Shown piece after piece: positions 26,932 through 36,585 of a DNA stretch of 64,000 bases. The notes beneath the pieces were generated by a model that was given only the letters and a program-made list of their open reading frames with translations, ran no database searches and was not told the origin of the DNA. The DNA lies in contig CAZYZX010000002.1 of NCBI GenBank assembly GCA_964652025.1, positions 310,001 to 374,000 on the forward strand. The letters are read 5' to 3'. A program made the translations under genes and the position numbers. This DNA is from JAEXOD01 sp964652025. Lineage in GTDB: Bacteria; Bacteroidota; Ignavibacteria; Ignavibacteriales; Melioribacteraceae. Position 1 is the first letter of the stretch. Every line of letters starts with the position of its first letter.

Positions 26932-28007
26932 TTTACTTTTATTTTTTTTACAAATGGTAAAGCGTGATTTCCGTTCTTATTTGCGGCAATCACCTTTACC
27001 TCATGTTCCCCTTTTTTAACTTTTTTTAATTCAATTTTAACTTCTCCACTTTTTGTATCATAATTATGTGATATCTCGGTGGAATCAAACATTATTTTAA
27101 TACTCTTAGGATTTATCCCCTTTTTATCAGTTAATTTAAATACTAATCTTACTTCATCTAAGTTAATTATGCTTTTATTTTCTAAATATGTAATTTCTGG
27201 AATTCCTGCTAAAAGATATCGACCAATGCCTCTAAATATTCCCCATGCTTGGATATCGTTAAATTCTTCTATATTTAATCTTTGTTGCTCTTTTGTATTT
27301 GTAAAAAATGAACCTTCTATAAGCACGGCAGGAATAATGGTTCTGCGCAAGACCGAAAAACCTTCCTTAGGATAAATATTATAATCACTATAAGTACCAT
27401 CAAACGAGCCTAAGCCATTAGGATTATCCATAACATATGATAAATCCCGCTGAATATATCTAGCTAAATCTCTGTTACAAGGGTTATATTCATAATCATC
27501 TTCTGTTGCGTGATAGTAAGTAGAAGTATAATTTGTCCAATAATCCCCATCGCTACCTGGTGCATTGTGATGAATACTAATAAAAAATTCCGCACCACTA
27601 TTATTTGCCAATTCACTTCTTGTTTTAAGCTCTACTGTTGTATCAGTTTCCCTACTAATAAACACTGTTGCGCCTGCTCTGCGTAAATAATCCCTTAAAT
27701 ATAAAGCCACTCGCAAATTAACATCTGCTTCCACTATTAAACCATCTTTACTTTTTCCATTCCTATCTTTACCGCCATGTCCTGGGTCTAAAAAAAACTT
27801 CCTCCCTTTTATTACGTCGCTAAATTGCTTTATTTTCTCTTCTTTTTTTATTAGGTCACGCCAATCTGGTGGTAATTCATATTTAATACATTCACATGGT
27901 TTTTCAACTTCTTTTATAACTTCAACTTTTTCAGTTATTATTTCTTTTTGTGGTGCACAAGCTGCTAAAACAAGTCCTAAAAACAAAATTATCAAATATT
28001 TTCGCAT
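26928..28007 (-). CDS. N-acetylmuramoyl-L-alanine amidase, lipoprotein (Amidase_3)
   Basis: A 359-residue lipoprotein: signal ending LAAC with lipid Cys17. The Amidase_3 zinc hydrolase domain (about 68-270) shows FLDPGHGGKD, the second ligand region DGLIVEADVN, SIHHNA, and the catalytic VLIEGSFFTN. It cleaves the amide between muramic acid and the stem peptide. A beta-sandwich-like tail of ~90 residues follows. It lies 9 bases after the helicase gene at the end of a five-gene minus-strand run. Confidence 0.92.
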   Translation of the reverse strand: MRKYLIILFLGLVLAACAPQKEIITEKVEVIKEVEKPCECIKYELPPDWRDLIKKEEKIKQFSDVIKGRKFFLDPGHGGKDRNGKSKDGLIVEADVNLRVALYLRDYLRRAGATVFISRETDTTVELKTRSELANNSGAEFFISIHHNAPGSDGDYWTNYTSTYYHATEDDYEYNPCNRDLARYIQRDLSYVMDNPNGLGSFDGTYSDYNIYPKEGFSVLRRTIIPAVLIEGSFFTNTKEQQRLNIEEFNDIQAWGIFRGIGRYLLAGIPEITYLENKSIINLDEVRLVFKLTDKKGINPKSIKIMFDSTEISHNYDTKSGEVKIELKKVKKGEHEVKVIAANKNGNHALPFVKKIKVN

Positions 28008-28016
28008 ATACTATCC

Positions 28017-31000
28017 TCACTTAACTATTGAACTTTTACAAGATTTATTGTACCAACAAAAATAACAATTTTTGGTATTTGCATAAAAGTTTTTGGCTCT
28101 TATATTGTTAATAGTTTCAAATAAATTCCTTTCAATTTTTTCTATTTCACTATTATCAATCTTTAAAGTAAAATCATACTCTGGCAAAGCTAAAAATATT
28201 AATTTTACATAAATTTCTTTTTCTTCTTTAAATAACGACCTAACCAAATATGCATAAAACTTAAGCTGAGGTAAATAATATTCTATTTTTTCCTCAACTT
28301 TATCAATTGTAACGCTATTTGTCTTATAATCTATAATTATAATTTTGTCATCTTCAATAATTAACTTATCAATTATTCCCATAAAATAATAATTTTCAAT
28401 TATTACATTTATTTCATATTCGCTGTAACTATTTTTATAATTATTAATAGTTTTATATTGATTTGACTGTAAAAATGGTATTAATAGTTTTTTAGTAATT
28501 TGGTAAATTCTATCAGCAGTTTCTTTATCAAATAAAAACTTTTCCACATTAATCTTTAAAATTTCATCAAATTTATTAAAATCAAAATTTTTAGCTAAAA
28601 TTTCATGACAAATAACCCCAATTTGCATATTATCATTATTACTAACAAACTCATCTTCTTTTGTGTAATCTATTTCATTAAATTCATTATTCATCAACTC
28701 AAATAATTTTTTATAATTATATTCATAGCTTAAATTATAGTTAATAGGGCAAAAATTATACGCTAAATATTTTGAAGCAGTAAAAGTTTCATATTTCGTA
28801 GTATCTATAATCGCATTTAATAAAAATTCTTTGTCTGCTAAATTAATCTCTTCATATGCTTTTATAATATTTTCTGTTTCATCTACTTTAAGATCTTTAA
28901 TAATTAGAATATCAAAAGACAAATATTCCTTTTCGTATTTACTCCCATCAACTAAAAACTGAAGTACCCCACTAATATTTAATAAATCCTTACCAATATC
29001 AAACTTTAATACTTCTTTCAAGTAATTAAAGGAAGAATTAGAATTAATAGTATTATTTTTACTATCATATTTAGCAGAAATAATCAAATTATTTATTGCC
29101 CTTGTAACAGCAACATAAAAAACTCTTTTATGTTCCGCTTCTTCCTTCTTATTAATTTTAGCTTCACCCAGTAAATTCCAAACGCTTAAAGCATATTTAT
29201 CTGAATAATTATTATTAATTGGAACCTTTGTTAAAAATCCAAATTCTTTATCAAACTTAACATCTTTGGCTTCTAAGGAAGTATATATTTGTTTCGTTTC
29301 TGTACCATATAAAAATACAGTATCAAATTCCAGACCTTTAGATTTATGTATTGTCATTATCTTAACAGATGGATAATTTGGATTAACCTGTGCTTGGTTC
29401 TCTTTATCATTAGCGTCAATATAGTTATTTAATTTATATAAAAAGTCGTAATAAGAATAGAATGACCTTTCGAACGCTTGTAATACAATTGTAATAAACT
29501 TTTCTAAATTTGCTTTTTGTTGAAGGCTATTATCTTGCCCAGCAATTATTGCCCAATATCCACTTTCTGTAAGAAAATATTGCAAAACATCGTAAACCTC
29601 TGTATAATCAATTAATTCAGTACATTTTATTAATAATTCGTATATTTTTTTAATTGACTTATCCTTATAAACATAATTAGCTAATCTATCAAAAAATGTT
29701 TCCCCACTCTCTAAAGATATTAACATTAATTGTCTATCGGATAGACCACAAAACGGTGACCTTAAAACTGCAATTAAAGAAAAATCATTTTTAGTATTAT
29801 GGAAAAAATTTAGTAAATGATATAAATCATTACTCATTTGATTTTGATAAAAACCAATACCCCCAATTATGGTGTAATTTATTTTGTGTTTAGAAAAAGC
29901 TTTTTCGATGTCCTCAAAATCATTTTTCTGTCTACATAAAATAGCAATATCCGATAAATCTTTCACTTCTTGGTTTTTAACCATTTCTAAAATCTTAATC
30001 GCAATAGATTCTGCCTCTGAATTACTTTTTTCAGTTAATAAAATAAAAATATTCCCCTTATCAATGTCTTCCTTTTTACGTGCACATATTAAGTCAGAGT
30101 ATTCCACTTCATTAAAAATAGGGTCGTTTTGCTTCATTATTTTGCCAAATAAATTATTGGTAAATAATGCAATTTTAGGCGATACCCTAAAGCTATGATT
30201 AAGCATTAGGTTCCCTTCGTCATTCTTTTCTTTTATTTTTTTCTTTGTAATATCAAATATTTCTAAATCGGCATCTCTAAAAAAATAAATACTCTGTTTT
30301 TCATCACCCACAACAAAAAGGTTATTGACCGTTAACTGTTTAAGTAAAGACATTACTATAAAATATTGAACATCATCAGTATCTTGATACTCATCCACCA
30401 TTATATACTGATATCTTTGTGCTAATATTTCCACAACGTCTTTATTTTTTAATACTTGAACTGTTTTTAATAATAAATCTTCAAAATCTAAAAAGTCATT
30501 TTCTTCTTTTCGTTTATTATAATTGTTTACTACTTTTTTCAAAAACAAATACAAATTTTTACTAAACTTAATATATTCTTTTTCTGCGTCAATATTTATT
30601 GCATCCAACTTACCCCAAAGTTTAAAATTTACTATATCTTCAACATCACTTTTATATTCGTCGCTATTTTTTAAATAATTTTGTTTTCTAAATTCACCCT
30701 TGCTTGTTAAAACTTTCCCCTTTAATTCTTTCAATAATTCTATCTTCTTTTGTAAATCTATTGTAGTATTTAGATTATTTAAAATTGCTTCAATTTCAAT
30801 TGCCAAAGTTTTATTTTTAGTTTCACTTTTTACAAAGTCATTAATTTTATTTATTTTATTTAAAGTATCTTTTAATTGTTCACCAAAAATTAAATTAAAT
30901 CTTTCCTCACTTTTATTCTTAATGTTAATCAGTAATTCATCATCACTTTTATTCAGCCAATCTTTGTAAATTTCTTCTATTTTACTTCTTTTTTTAATCA

Positions 31001-31532
31001 ATCCATTTACTATTTCATACAGTTTCTTTTTGGACCCCAAAACTCTTACTAAATATTTTACTATATCCGCAAATGAATTGTCTTGATAATTAATTTCCTT
31101 ATAAACTTCTTCAAAACTTAAAGCAATTTGCTCTTTAGCAATATCTTCATCAATAGGCATAAAATTAGCATCTATTTCTGCCTCTGTAGAAAACTCCTTA
31201 AGCAATTGCAAACAAAATGAATGGATTGTTGAGATATTAGCAGAAATTAAGTCTTTTCTATAATTCTGTAATTTTTCTTTAATATTATCATCTGTAGTTT
31301 CATTTATTCTTCTGTCTATTTCTGTAGCAATATCTTTATATAATTTTGCAGCAGCTTTATCAGTAAATGTAATTGCTACAATATTATTTAAAGAAACATC
31401 ATTTTCTAAAAGAATATTTACATATCTATTCTTTAAAACAAATGTTTTTCCACTTCCTGCATTTGCTGTTAAACTTATATCAATAGAATAATTTAATGCC
31501 TTCTCTTGTTCTAATGTTAGTTTATTTCCCAT
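28017..31532 (-). CDS. AddA/RecB-like UvrD-family helicase-nuclease with 4-Cys cluster
   Basis: A 1171-residue DNA-repair protein. Superfamily 1A helicase motifs: Walker A NAGSGKT near 19-25, VDEYQDTD Walker B, GDEKQSIYFFRDAD, IMTIHKSKGLEFD, and AVTRAINNL. The C-terminus has a RecB/PD-(D/E)XK nuclease core (IIIIDYKTNS). A Cys in NFCPINY together with the terminal CYFCWYNKSC (CxxCx5C) gives four cysteines bracketing the nuclease, as in AddB/Cas4-type iron-sulfur nucleases. It should process double-strand breaks. No AddB partner is adjacent in this window. It follows the giant kinase by four bases. Confidence 0.88.
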   Translation of the reverse strand: MGNKLTLEQEKALNYSIDISLTANAGSGKTFVLKNRYVNILLENDVSLNNIVAITFTDKAAAKLYKDIATEIDRRINETTDDNIKEKLQNYRKDLISANISTIHSFCLQLLKEFSTEAEIDANFMPIDEDIAKEQIALSFEEVYKEINYQDNSFADIVKYLVRVLGSKKKLYEIVNGLIKKRSKIEEIYKDWLNKSDDELLINIKNKSEERFNLIFGEQLKDTLNKINKINDFVKSETKNKTLAIEIEAILNNLNTTIDLQKKIELLKELKGKVLTSKGEFRKQNYLKNSDEYKSDVEDIVNFKLWGKLDAINIDAEKEYIKFSKNLYLFLKKVVNNYNKRKEENDFLDFEDLLLKTVQVLKNKDVVEILAQRYQYIMVDEYQDTDDVQYFIVMSLLKQLTVNNLFVVGDEKQSIYFFRDADLEIFDITKKKIKEKNDEGNLMLNHSFRVSPKIALFTNNLFGKIMKQNDPIFNEVEYSDLICARKKEDIDKGNIFILLTEKSNSEAESIAIKILEMVKNQEVKDLSDIAILCRQKNDFEDIEKAFSKHKINYTIIGGIGFYQNQMSNDLYHLLNFFHNTKNDFSLIAVLRSPFCGLSDRQLMLISLESGETFFDRLANYVYKDKSIKKIYELLIKCTELIDYTEVYDVLQYFLTESGYWAIIAGQDNSLQQKANLEKFITIVLQAFERSFYSYYDFLYKLNNYIDANDKENQAQVNPNYPSVKIMTIHKSKGLEFDTVFLYGTETKQIYTSLEAKDVKFDKEFGFLTKVPINNNYSDKYALSVWNLLGEAKINKKEEAEHKRVFYVAVTRAINNLIISAKYDSKNNTINSNSSFNYLKEVLKFDIGKDLLNISGVLQFLVDGSKYEKEYLSFDILIIKDLKVDETENIIKAYEEINLADKEFLLNAIIDTTKYETFTASKYLAYNFCPINYNLSYEYNYKKLFELMNNEFNEIDYTKEDEFVSNNDNMQIGVICHEILAKNFDFNKFDEILKINVEKFLFDKETADRIYQITKKLLIPFLQSNQYKTINNYKNSYSEYEINVIIENYYFMGIIDKLIIEDDKIIIIDYKTNSVTIDKVEEKIEYYLPQLKFYAYLVRSLFKEEKEIYVKLIFLALPEYDFTLKIDNSEIEKIERNLFETINNIRAKNFYANTKNCYFCWYNKSCKSSIVK

Positions 31533-31536
31533 TTCT

Positions 31537-34500
31537 TTACCTTTTAATTTTTATCTCAAAAACTGTCTTCCCTCTTTTGCTTTCTAATAAAATTATTTCA
31601 GAATTCAAAGAGTGCAAAATATTTTTTACAATTGTTAATCCAATTCCACTACCATAAGATTTAGTAGTAAATTTATCAGAAAAGATTTTATCTTTGTAAT
31701 TTTCTTCTATGCCTATACCATTATCCTCTAAACTTATTACAACAAACTCTGTTAAATCATTTATATCTATAATTATCTCTCTTGCTTCTGCTTCTATACT
31801 ATTCTTAATTAAATTAATTAAAACTCTCTTAAATTGTTCTCCATCTAAATTAACTAAAATATTTTTTTTATTAAAATTAATTTTTAATTTTATTAAATCA
31901 TCAGAATATAATTTTGCAATATCATTAACTAAATCATTGATATCGGTTAATTTAATATTAAGTGGTGGTAGCTTTGCAACTACAGAAAACTCATCCGCTA
32001 TTTTTCTTAATGTTTCTATTTGATTACTTACAGTTTGGGTAACTTTAATAAATATATCATCAAATTTTTCGCTTTTATCTTTATATGCTTGTATTAATAG
32101 CTGCAAAGATAACTTCATAGGTGTAAGAGGATTTTTAATTTCATGTGCAACCTGTTTAGCCATTTCTCGCCAAGCTGCTTCTCTTTCCTTAATGCTTAAT
32201 TCCTCTTTAATCCTCTTTAATTCTTTAACCATAAAATTAAAGCTATTTGTTAAATTACCTATTTCTCCCTTACTTTTTATCTTAATATAAACATCAAAAT
32301 TTCCATTTGCTACTTCAACAGCTCCCTTAGTTAAGCTTAATATAGGCTTACTAATTCTTCTGCTTAAAATTATACTCATTAATATAATAACTATTATTGC
32401 AAAACTATATGTACCATATAAAAACAAATTTATTTCTGAAGTATCAAACACCATATAAAATTTATTTACAGCATCATTTACTTCTAAGATATATGGCTTT
32501 CCAAATATATTTACCTTTTTATAATAACTATAAACTTTATTATTCCCAATTTTTTTATTCCAAAATACTTCATTTATATTATTAAAAATAATATCTCTAT
32601 ATATATTATAATCTAGATAAAATGATAAATTACCTAAATAATAATAATCTAAATATGTACTATATTTTACTTCATTATTTTCATACAAACTAAAATTAAT
32701 TCCCAAATCTGTATTAGCTTTAATAATTAAATCTCTTATTCCAATTGTTTTATTTTCGCCATATTTTTCTAAAAAATTAGCAGTTTGTAAAGATTTAGTC
32801 ATTAAATTTAGTCTAATTGTATTTTCTAATTTATTATTTATAGTTTCATCAAAATAAAATGCAAGAGTTATTAACGGTATTACTGTAATTATTAAAAATC
32901 CACTAAGCAATTTAGCTTGATAATTAAAAACTGGAAACCCATTGCGGAATAATCTTATTATAAAAAATATCACCAAAAATAGAACAGTGAATATAATATG
33001 AATTATTAATATTTTTACAAAATCATATATATTCCAAGAAAAGTCTCTACTTTTATAACCAATTAATATATATCTGTTGCTTTGGTTCTCTTTAACGGCA
33101 TAAAACAAAAACCTTTGAGAGCTTATTGTTTCATAAATAAAACCCTCATCCTTTTTTGCATTTTTTATAATATTAATTAAATCTTCTTTATAAATATCAA
33201 TATCAGTTTTTTTATTTACAATTTTATCCCCATCAATCCAATAAACAACATAATCATCAAATAAAATTTTATTTATATTTGGTTTTATTATTTTAGGAAT
33301 ATCAGCAAAATTATACCCATATTTATTAAAATATACACTAATCACAAAATAATAATTATTATTGCTTATTGGTGTTATGCCAGATAAAATTATCCCCCCA
33401 TCTTTTGTTGTATCTGTAATAATTTCTATTTTATCATATTGTTTTTTCTTATCCCATGTTTTACTATAAATATATGGAAAAGAAAAATTTACCCCACCTA
33501 AATATATTTTCTCCTTATCTAAAATGTAATATTCTGTAATTAAATTTTCACTTTTAATTTTCCCTTCATTCCAAATTCTATAAGCTTCTTTTTTATAATC
33601 AGTATTTTCATTAAACTCTATTTCATTAAAATTTGCATTAGCTTTTATTAAACTTTCTTTAATTAAAAATTTTACAATGTTTTCATCTAAACGCGTAAGT
33701 TCTAAATATACTAACTTTAAATTTTCACGTTCTGTTTTAGTATAAATTATCCCCATACTAAAATTAATAAATAATGCCCCCAAAATTAAGCCTATTAAAT
33801 AGGTTTTTATATTAAATAAAAATGGGTCTTCGTTCTCTATTAAATATCCCCAGATTATAAAATAGATTGGGATTAGTACAAATCCAAATTCAAATTTATT
33901 TTCAATATAAAAACTGGTAATTAAATATATTATTGTAGAAATTAAAATATTAATTAACCATTTACTTAATTTATCCTTTTTAATATTATCATTTATTAAT
34001 TTAAATGAAATAATTAAAACAAAAATAAAAAGTACTCCAATCAGCAAACCATTAAACAACATTAAGTATGTTACAGGTTTGTAATCAAAATTTACAACTT
34101 TAAAGTATTTAAGATTTCCATCATAAAAAAAGGATTTAATGATTCTAATACTTAAATAAGAAATGTATGCAATAAAAATAGGGATTAAACCAATTTTAAT
34201 AGCACGATAAACAGATTTGTTACATTCCTTAAACTCATACTTTGTAATACTTAAAATTAAATTAGAAACAAAAAGTAAAGTAATTGTTAAATCTATGGGA
34301 GATTTTAATATACCATAAGCTATAGTTGAGGAATAATTAACTGGATTTGAAAAAGATTTGAATATAACTAAATCTGATAAATTAAAATAATAAATTAAAT
34401 ACCTAAAAAATGTACTTAATAAGATTAATAAAAATAATATAAATATGCTTCTATTCTTTTTATCTAAATAGTTATAAATACATAAATAAAGTAATATTAT

Positions 34501-35181
34501 CCATATAAATAAAAAGCTCTTTAATAAATTGTTTATTGTAAAAAAACTATCATCATTTTTAAAGTATTTTTTAGAATTATCAACATGTATATTAATTTGG
34601 TTTTTAAAATATAAAGTATCCCCATTTCCAAAGTTAACTTTTGCTGTAATATTTTTATTAAATTTATTACTTAGGTAATTAGATAAATCTAATATTACAC
34701 TATCTTTAGAAAGTTTATCAACAAAAGTATAAAAAATAAAAGAAGCATTATTTTTTTGTGGGGATTTTTTAATAACAAATCTATATAAATTATCATCAAT
34801 AATTAAAAAAGTTTTACCGTTATTATATATATTAATTATTAACTTTGCATAACTTTCATTAATGTTATTCCAATAAATTAACTTCCCACCCTTATCTAAA
34901 ACTTCAACAGAAAAATTTGAAGATAAGTTATTTAATAAAGATTTATTATTAATTGTTTCTAAGCCATCATTTACATTAAAACTATTTGTAAATCTTAAAA
35001 AATCTTCTAATTTATTATTAAAATATTGGTCAATTTCAAAATCTAAATTTTTTTTATTTAAAGTTACCTTAAAAAAATAATCATCAGTTAATTTAAAGAC
35101 CAAAAAAATAATTAATAATAAGGAAGTAATTATTAATGAAATTAATAGATGATTATTAATCTTTAGTGATTTTAAGTTCAT
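31537..35181 (-). CDS. Very large NtrY-like membrane histidine kinase
   Basis: A 1214-residue kinase. It begins with a membrane helix (12-33) and an outside loop to about 215, then a block of seven or so helices (about 220-490), a second outside domain (about 490-725), a helix, a third outside loop (about 770-955), a final helix, HAMP, HisKA with VAHEIKNPLTPMK, and HATPase (DNGIGIEE, GSGIGLT). The HEIKNPLTPM motif and the late HAMP resemble NtrY, but the sensor half is far larger than usual. No regulator is encoded next door. The gene is one base after the small exported protein and four bases before the helicase. Confidence 0.88.
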   Translation of the reverse strand: MNLKSLKINNHLLISLIITSLLLIIFLVFKLTDDYFFKVTLNKKNLDFEIDQYFNNKLEDFLRFTNSFNVNDGLETINNKSLLNNLSSNFSVEVLDKGGKLIYWNNINESYAKLIINIYNNGKTFLIIDDNLYRFVIKKSPQKNNASFIFYTFVDKLSKDSVILDLSNYLSNKFNKNITAKVNFGNGDTLYFKNQINIHVDNSKKYFKNDDSFFTINNLLKSFLFIWIILLYLCIYNYLDKKNRSIFILFLLILLSTFFRYLIYYFNLSDLVIFKSFSNPVNYSSTIAYGILKSPIDLTITLLFVSNLILSITKYEFKECNKSVYRAIKIGLIPIFIAYISYLSIRIIKSFFYDGNLKYFKVVNFDYKPVTYLMLFNGLLIGVLFIFVLIISFKLINDNIKKDKLSKWLINILISTIIYLITSFYIENKFEFGFVLIPIYFIIWGYLIENEDPFLFNIKTYLIGLILGALFINFSMGIIYTKTERENLKLVYLELTRLDENIVKFLIKESLIKANANFNEIEFNENTDYKKEAYRIWNEGKIKSENLITEYYILDKEKIYLGGVNFSFPYIYSKTWDKKKQYDKIEIITDTTKDGGIILSGITPISNNNYYFVISVYFNKYGYNFADIPKIIKPNINKILFDDYVVYWIDGDKIVNKKTDIDIYKEDLINIIKNAKKDEGFIYETISSQRFLFYAVKENQSNRYILIGYKSRDFSWNIYDFVKILIIHIIFTVLFLVIFFIIRLFRNGFPVFNYQAKLLSGFLIITVIPLITLAFYFDETINNKLENTIRLNLMTKSLQTANFLEKYGENKTIGIRDLIIKANTDLGINFSLYENNEVKYSTYLDYYYLGNLSFYLDYNIYRDIIFNNINEVFWNKKIGNNKVYSYYKKVNIFGKPYILEVNDAVNKFYMVFDTSEINLFLYGTYSFAIIVIILMSIILSRRISKPILSLTKGAVEVANGNFDVYIKIKSKGEIGNLTNSFNFMVKELKRIKEELSIKEREAAWREMAKQVAHEIKNPLTPMKLSLQLLIQAYKDKSEKFDDIFIKVTQTVSNQIETLRKIADEFSVVAKLPPLNIKLTDINDLVNDIAKLYSDDLIKLKINFNKKNILVNLDGEQFKRVLINLIKNSIEAEAREIIIDINDLTEFVVISLEDNGIGIEENYKDKIFSDKFTTKSYGSGIGLTIVKNILHSLNSEIILLESKRGKTVFEIKIKR

Positions 35182-35182
35182 T

Positions 35183-35578
35183 TTAACTAATAAAAATTTG
35201 GGTAATCACAAATTTACCATAAATATTCTTTAAAGTTATTAAAACTTGACCATTAAAAGCTTTGCCTTCATAAAGATATTTAATATTGGCTTCTATAATT
35301 ATTTGCTCGTTTCCTTTGTTATAATTATCAATATTAAAATCAATTACTTTATATTTATTAAAATACTTTTCGAATATATAGTAAATTTGATTAGAAGTAT
35401 AGTAACCTGTTGTGCCATTATTTAAACTTAAATAACAATTATCAACAAAATAACCAGATAAATTATTAATATTATTTTGCTTAAAACCTTTCTCAATTAG
35501 TTTAACCACCAAAGGCAGATCATCTGCCTTTAATGGTGTAATAATTAAAAAACAAATTATTAAATAATACTTTTTCAT
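35183..35578 (-). CDS. Small exported DUF4783-like protein
   Basis: A 131-residue protein with a signal peptide (1-18, ending LKA). The rest looks like an NTF2-like cone fold, in the style of the DUF4783 proteins of Bacteroidota: an N-terminal helix, LSGYFVDNCYLSL, an SNQIYYIFEKYF helix, then three beta strands. Function unknown. One base separates it from the giant kinase, so it may be a periplasmic partner of that sensor; this is inferred from spacing only. Confidence 0.65.
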   Translation of the reverse strand: MKKYYLIICFLIITPLKADDLPLVVKLIEKGFKQNNINNLSGYFVDNCYLSLNNGTTGYYTSNQIYYIFEKYFNKYKVIDFNIDNYNKGNEQIIIEANIKYLYEGKAFNGQVLITLKNIYGKFVITQIFIS

Positions 35579-35625
35579 CTTATAGCTAAAATAATTATAA
35601 AAATATATTTAAGATACACAATATT

Positions 35626-36450
35626 TTAATTTCTTTTAACTTTTAAATTATCAGAATTTAATCTAAAATCATCAACCATTCTCTTAAGTTCCCTGTTACC
35701 TTCTGCAGTTTGATAAGCCCAATCAAAAACTACTCGTTCACTAGTCATGCTTTTAATTCTCACTTTAGCAAAATGATTGTCCCAAGTCCAAATAACATAA
35801 GTGTGACCAATAATTGCTTCAGTATATTTTATGTTTTCACCCGGATTAAGCGGTACATAACCCGTTAATGGAGCATAAGAAACATCATAAATATCGTTAG
35901 TTGCTCCCATATCTTGAATGTCGCTATCCTTCCAAACATCTAAATAATATTTGTTGTTATATTTTTCAAAAAAGAAATCTGCATCATTAGAATTATATGG
36001 AACAACTAAATACTTTTTAAAACTATAACCAGATGTATTAGGGAATTGATTATATTCGAAAATTGCTTGATTAAACCCTTCAGGTCTTGGAGTATCATAA
36101 ACTTCCTCTACGCTTAAGTCACTTTCGTTTCCATACCTATCATAAGCTGTTACAGCATAATAATATGTGGTTCCATTTTTTGCGTCATAATCTACAAAAC
36201 TATTTCTTGTTGTTGTACCAATGTAATTATATGTACCATTATAAGAATAGCTATAATAAACCTTATATCCAGCTAAATCACCCTCTCTATTTGCATCCCA
36301 ATATAAATAGACCTTATTATCTCCTGTAACAGAATATAAATTTCTTGGTGCGGCCGGGGCTATATTATCTGTATTGTTTTCACTAATATTTACATCACAG
36401 CCCGTAACTAATAATATTAATAATCCTGTTATAAAAAGCGTCTTTTTCAT
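35626..36450 (-). CDS. Fibronectin type III-domain lipoprotein
   Basis: A 274-residue lipoprotein: signal ending LVTGC, lipid Cys near 18. One fibronectin type III domain (about 30-120; APRNLYSVTGDNKVYLYWD, LAGYKVYYS, TYYYAVTAYDRYGNES). The following ~155 residues form an unrecognised beta-rich domain. The frame extends upstream to a possible start at 36486, but ATG 36450 starts the signal peptide and has GGAG eight bases before it. Probably an outer-membrane lipoprotein. Confidence 0.85.
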   Translation of the reverse strand: MKKTLFITGLLILLVTGCDVNISENNTDNIAPAAPRNLYSVTGDNKVYLYWDANREGDLAGYKVYYSYSYNGTYNYIGTTTRNSFVDYDAKNGTTYYYAVTAYDRYGNESDLSVEEVYDTPRPEGFNQAIFEYNQFPNTSGYSFKKYLVVPYNSNDADFFFEKYNNKYYLDVWKDSDIQDMGATNDIYDVSYAPLTGYVPLNPGENIKYTEAIIGHTYVIWTWDNHFAKVRIKSMTSERVVFDWAYQTAEGNRELKRMVDDFRLNSDNLKVKRN

Positions 36451-36544
36451 TTTAATGTCTCCTACAATTATACCCTCAAATAACAAATTTTATACCACAT
36501 TAAAATTAGTATTTAGTTGCTAATTCTTTACTAAAATTTAAATT

Positions 36545-36576
36545 AGTGTTCACAATTTAATACAATTGTGAACACT
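36545..36576 (-). terminator. Strong hairpin at the end of the pyr operon, probable terminator
   Basis: Thirteen perfect pairs (36545-36557 with 36564-36576) and a six-base loop. It lies just after the pyrC stop. The T-run on the minus strand is weak, so termination may be partial or the hairpin may protect the 3' end. Confidence 0.65.
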
Positions 36577-36585
36577 TTACAAGAA

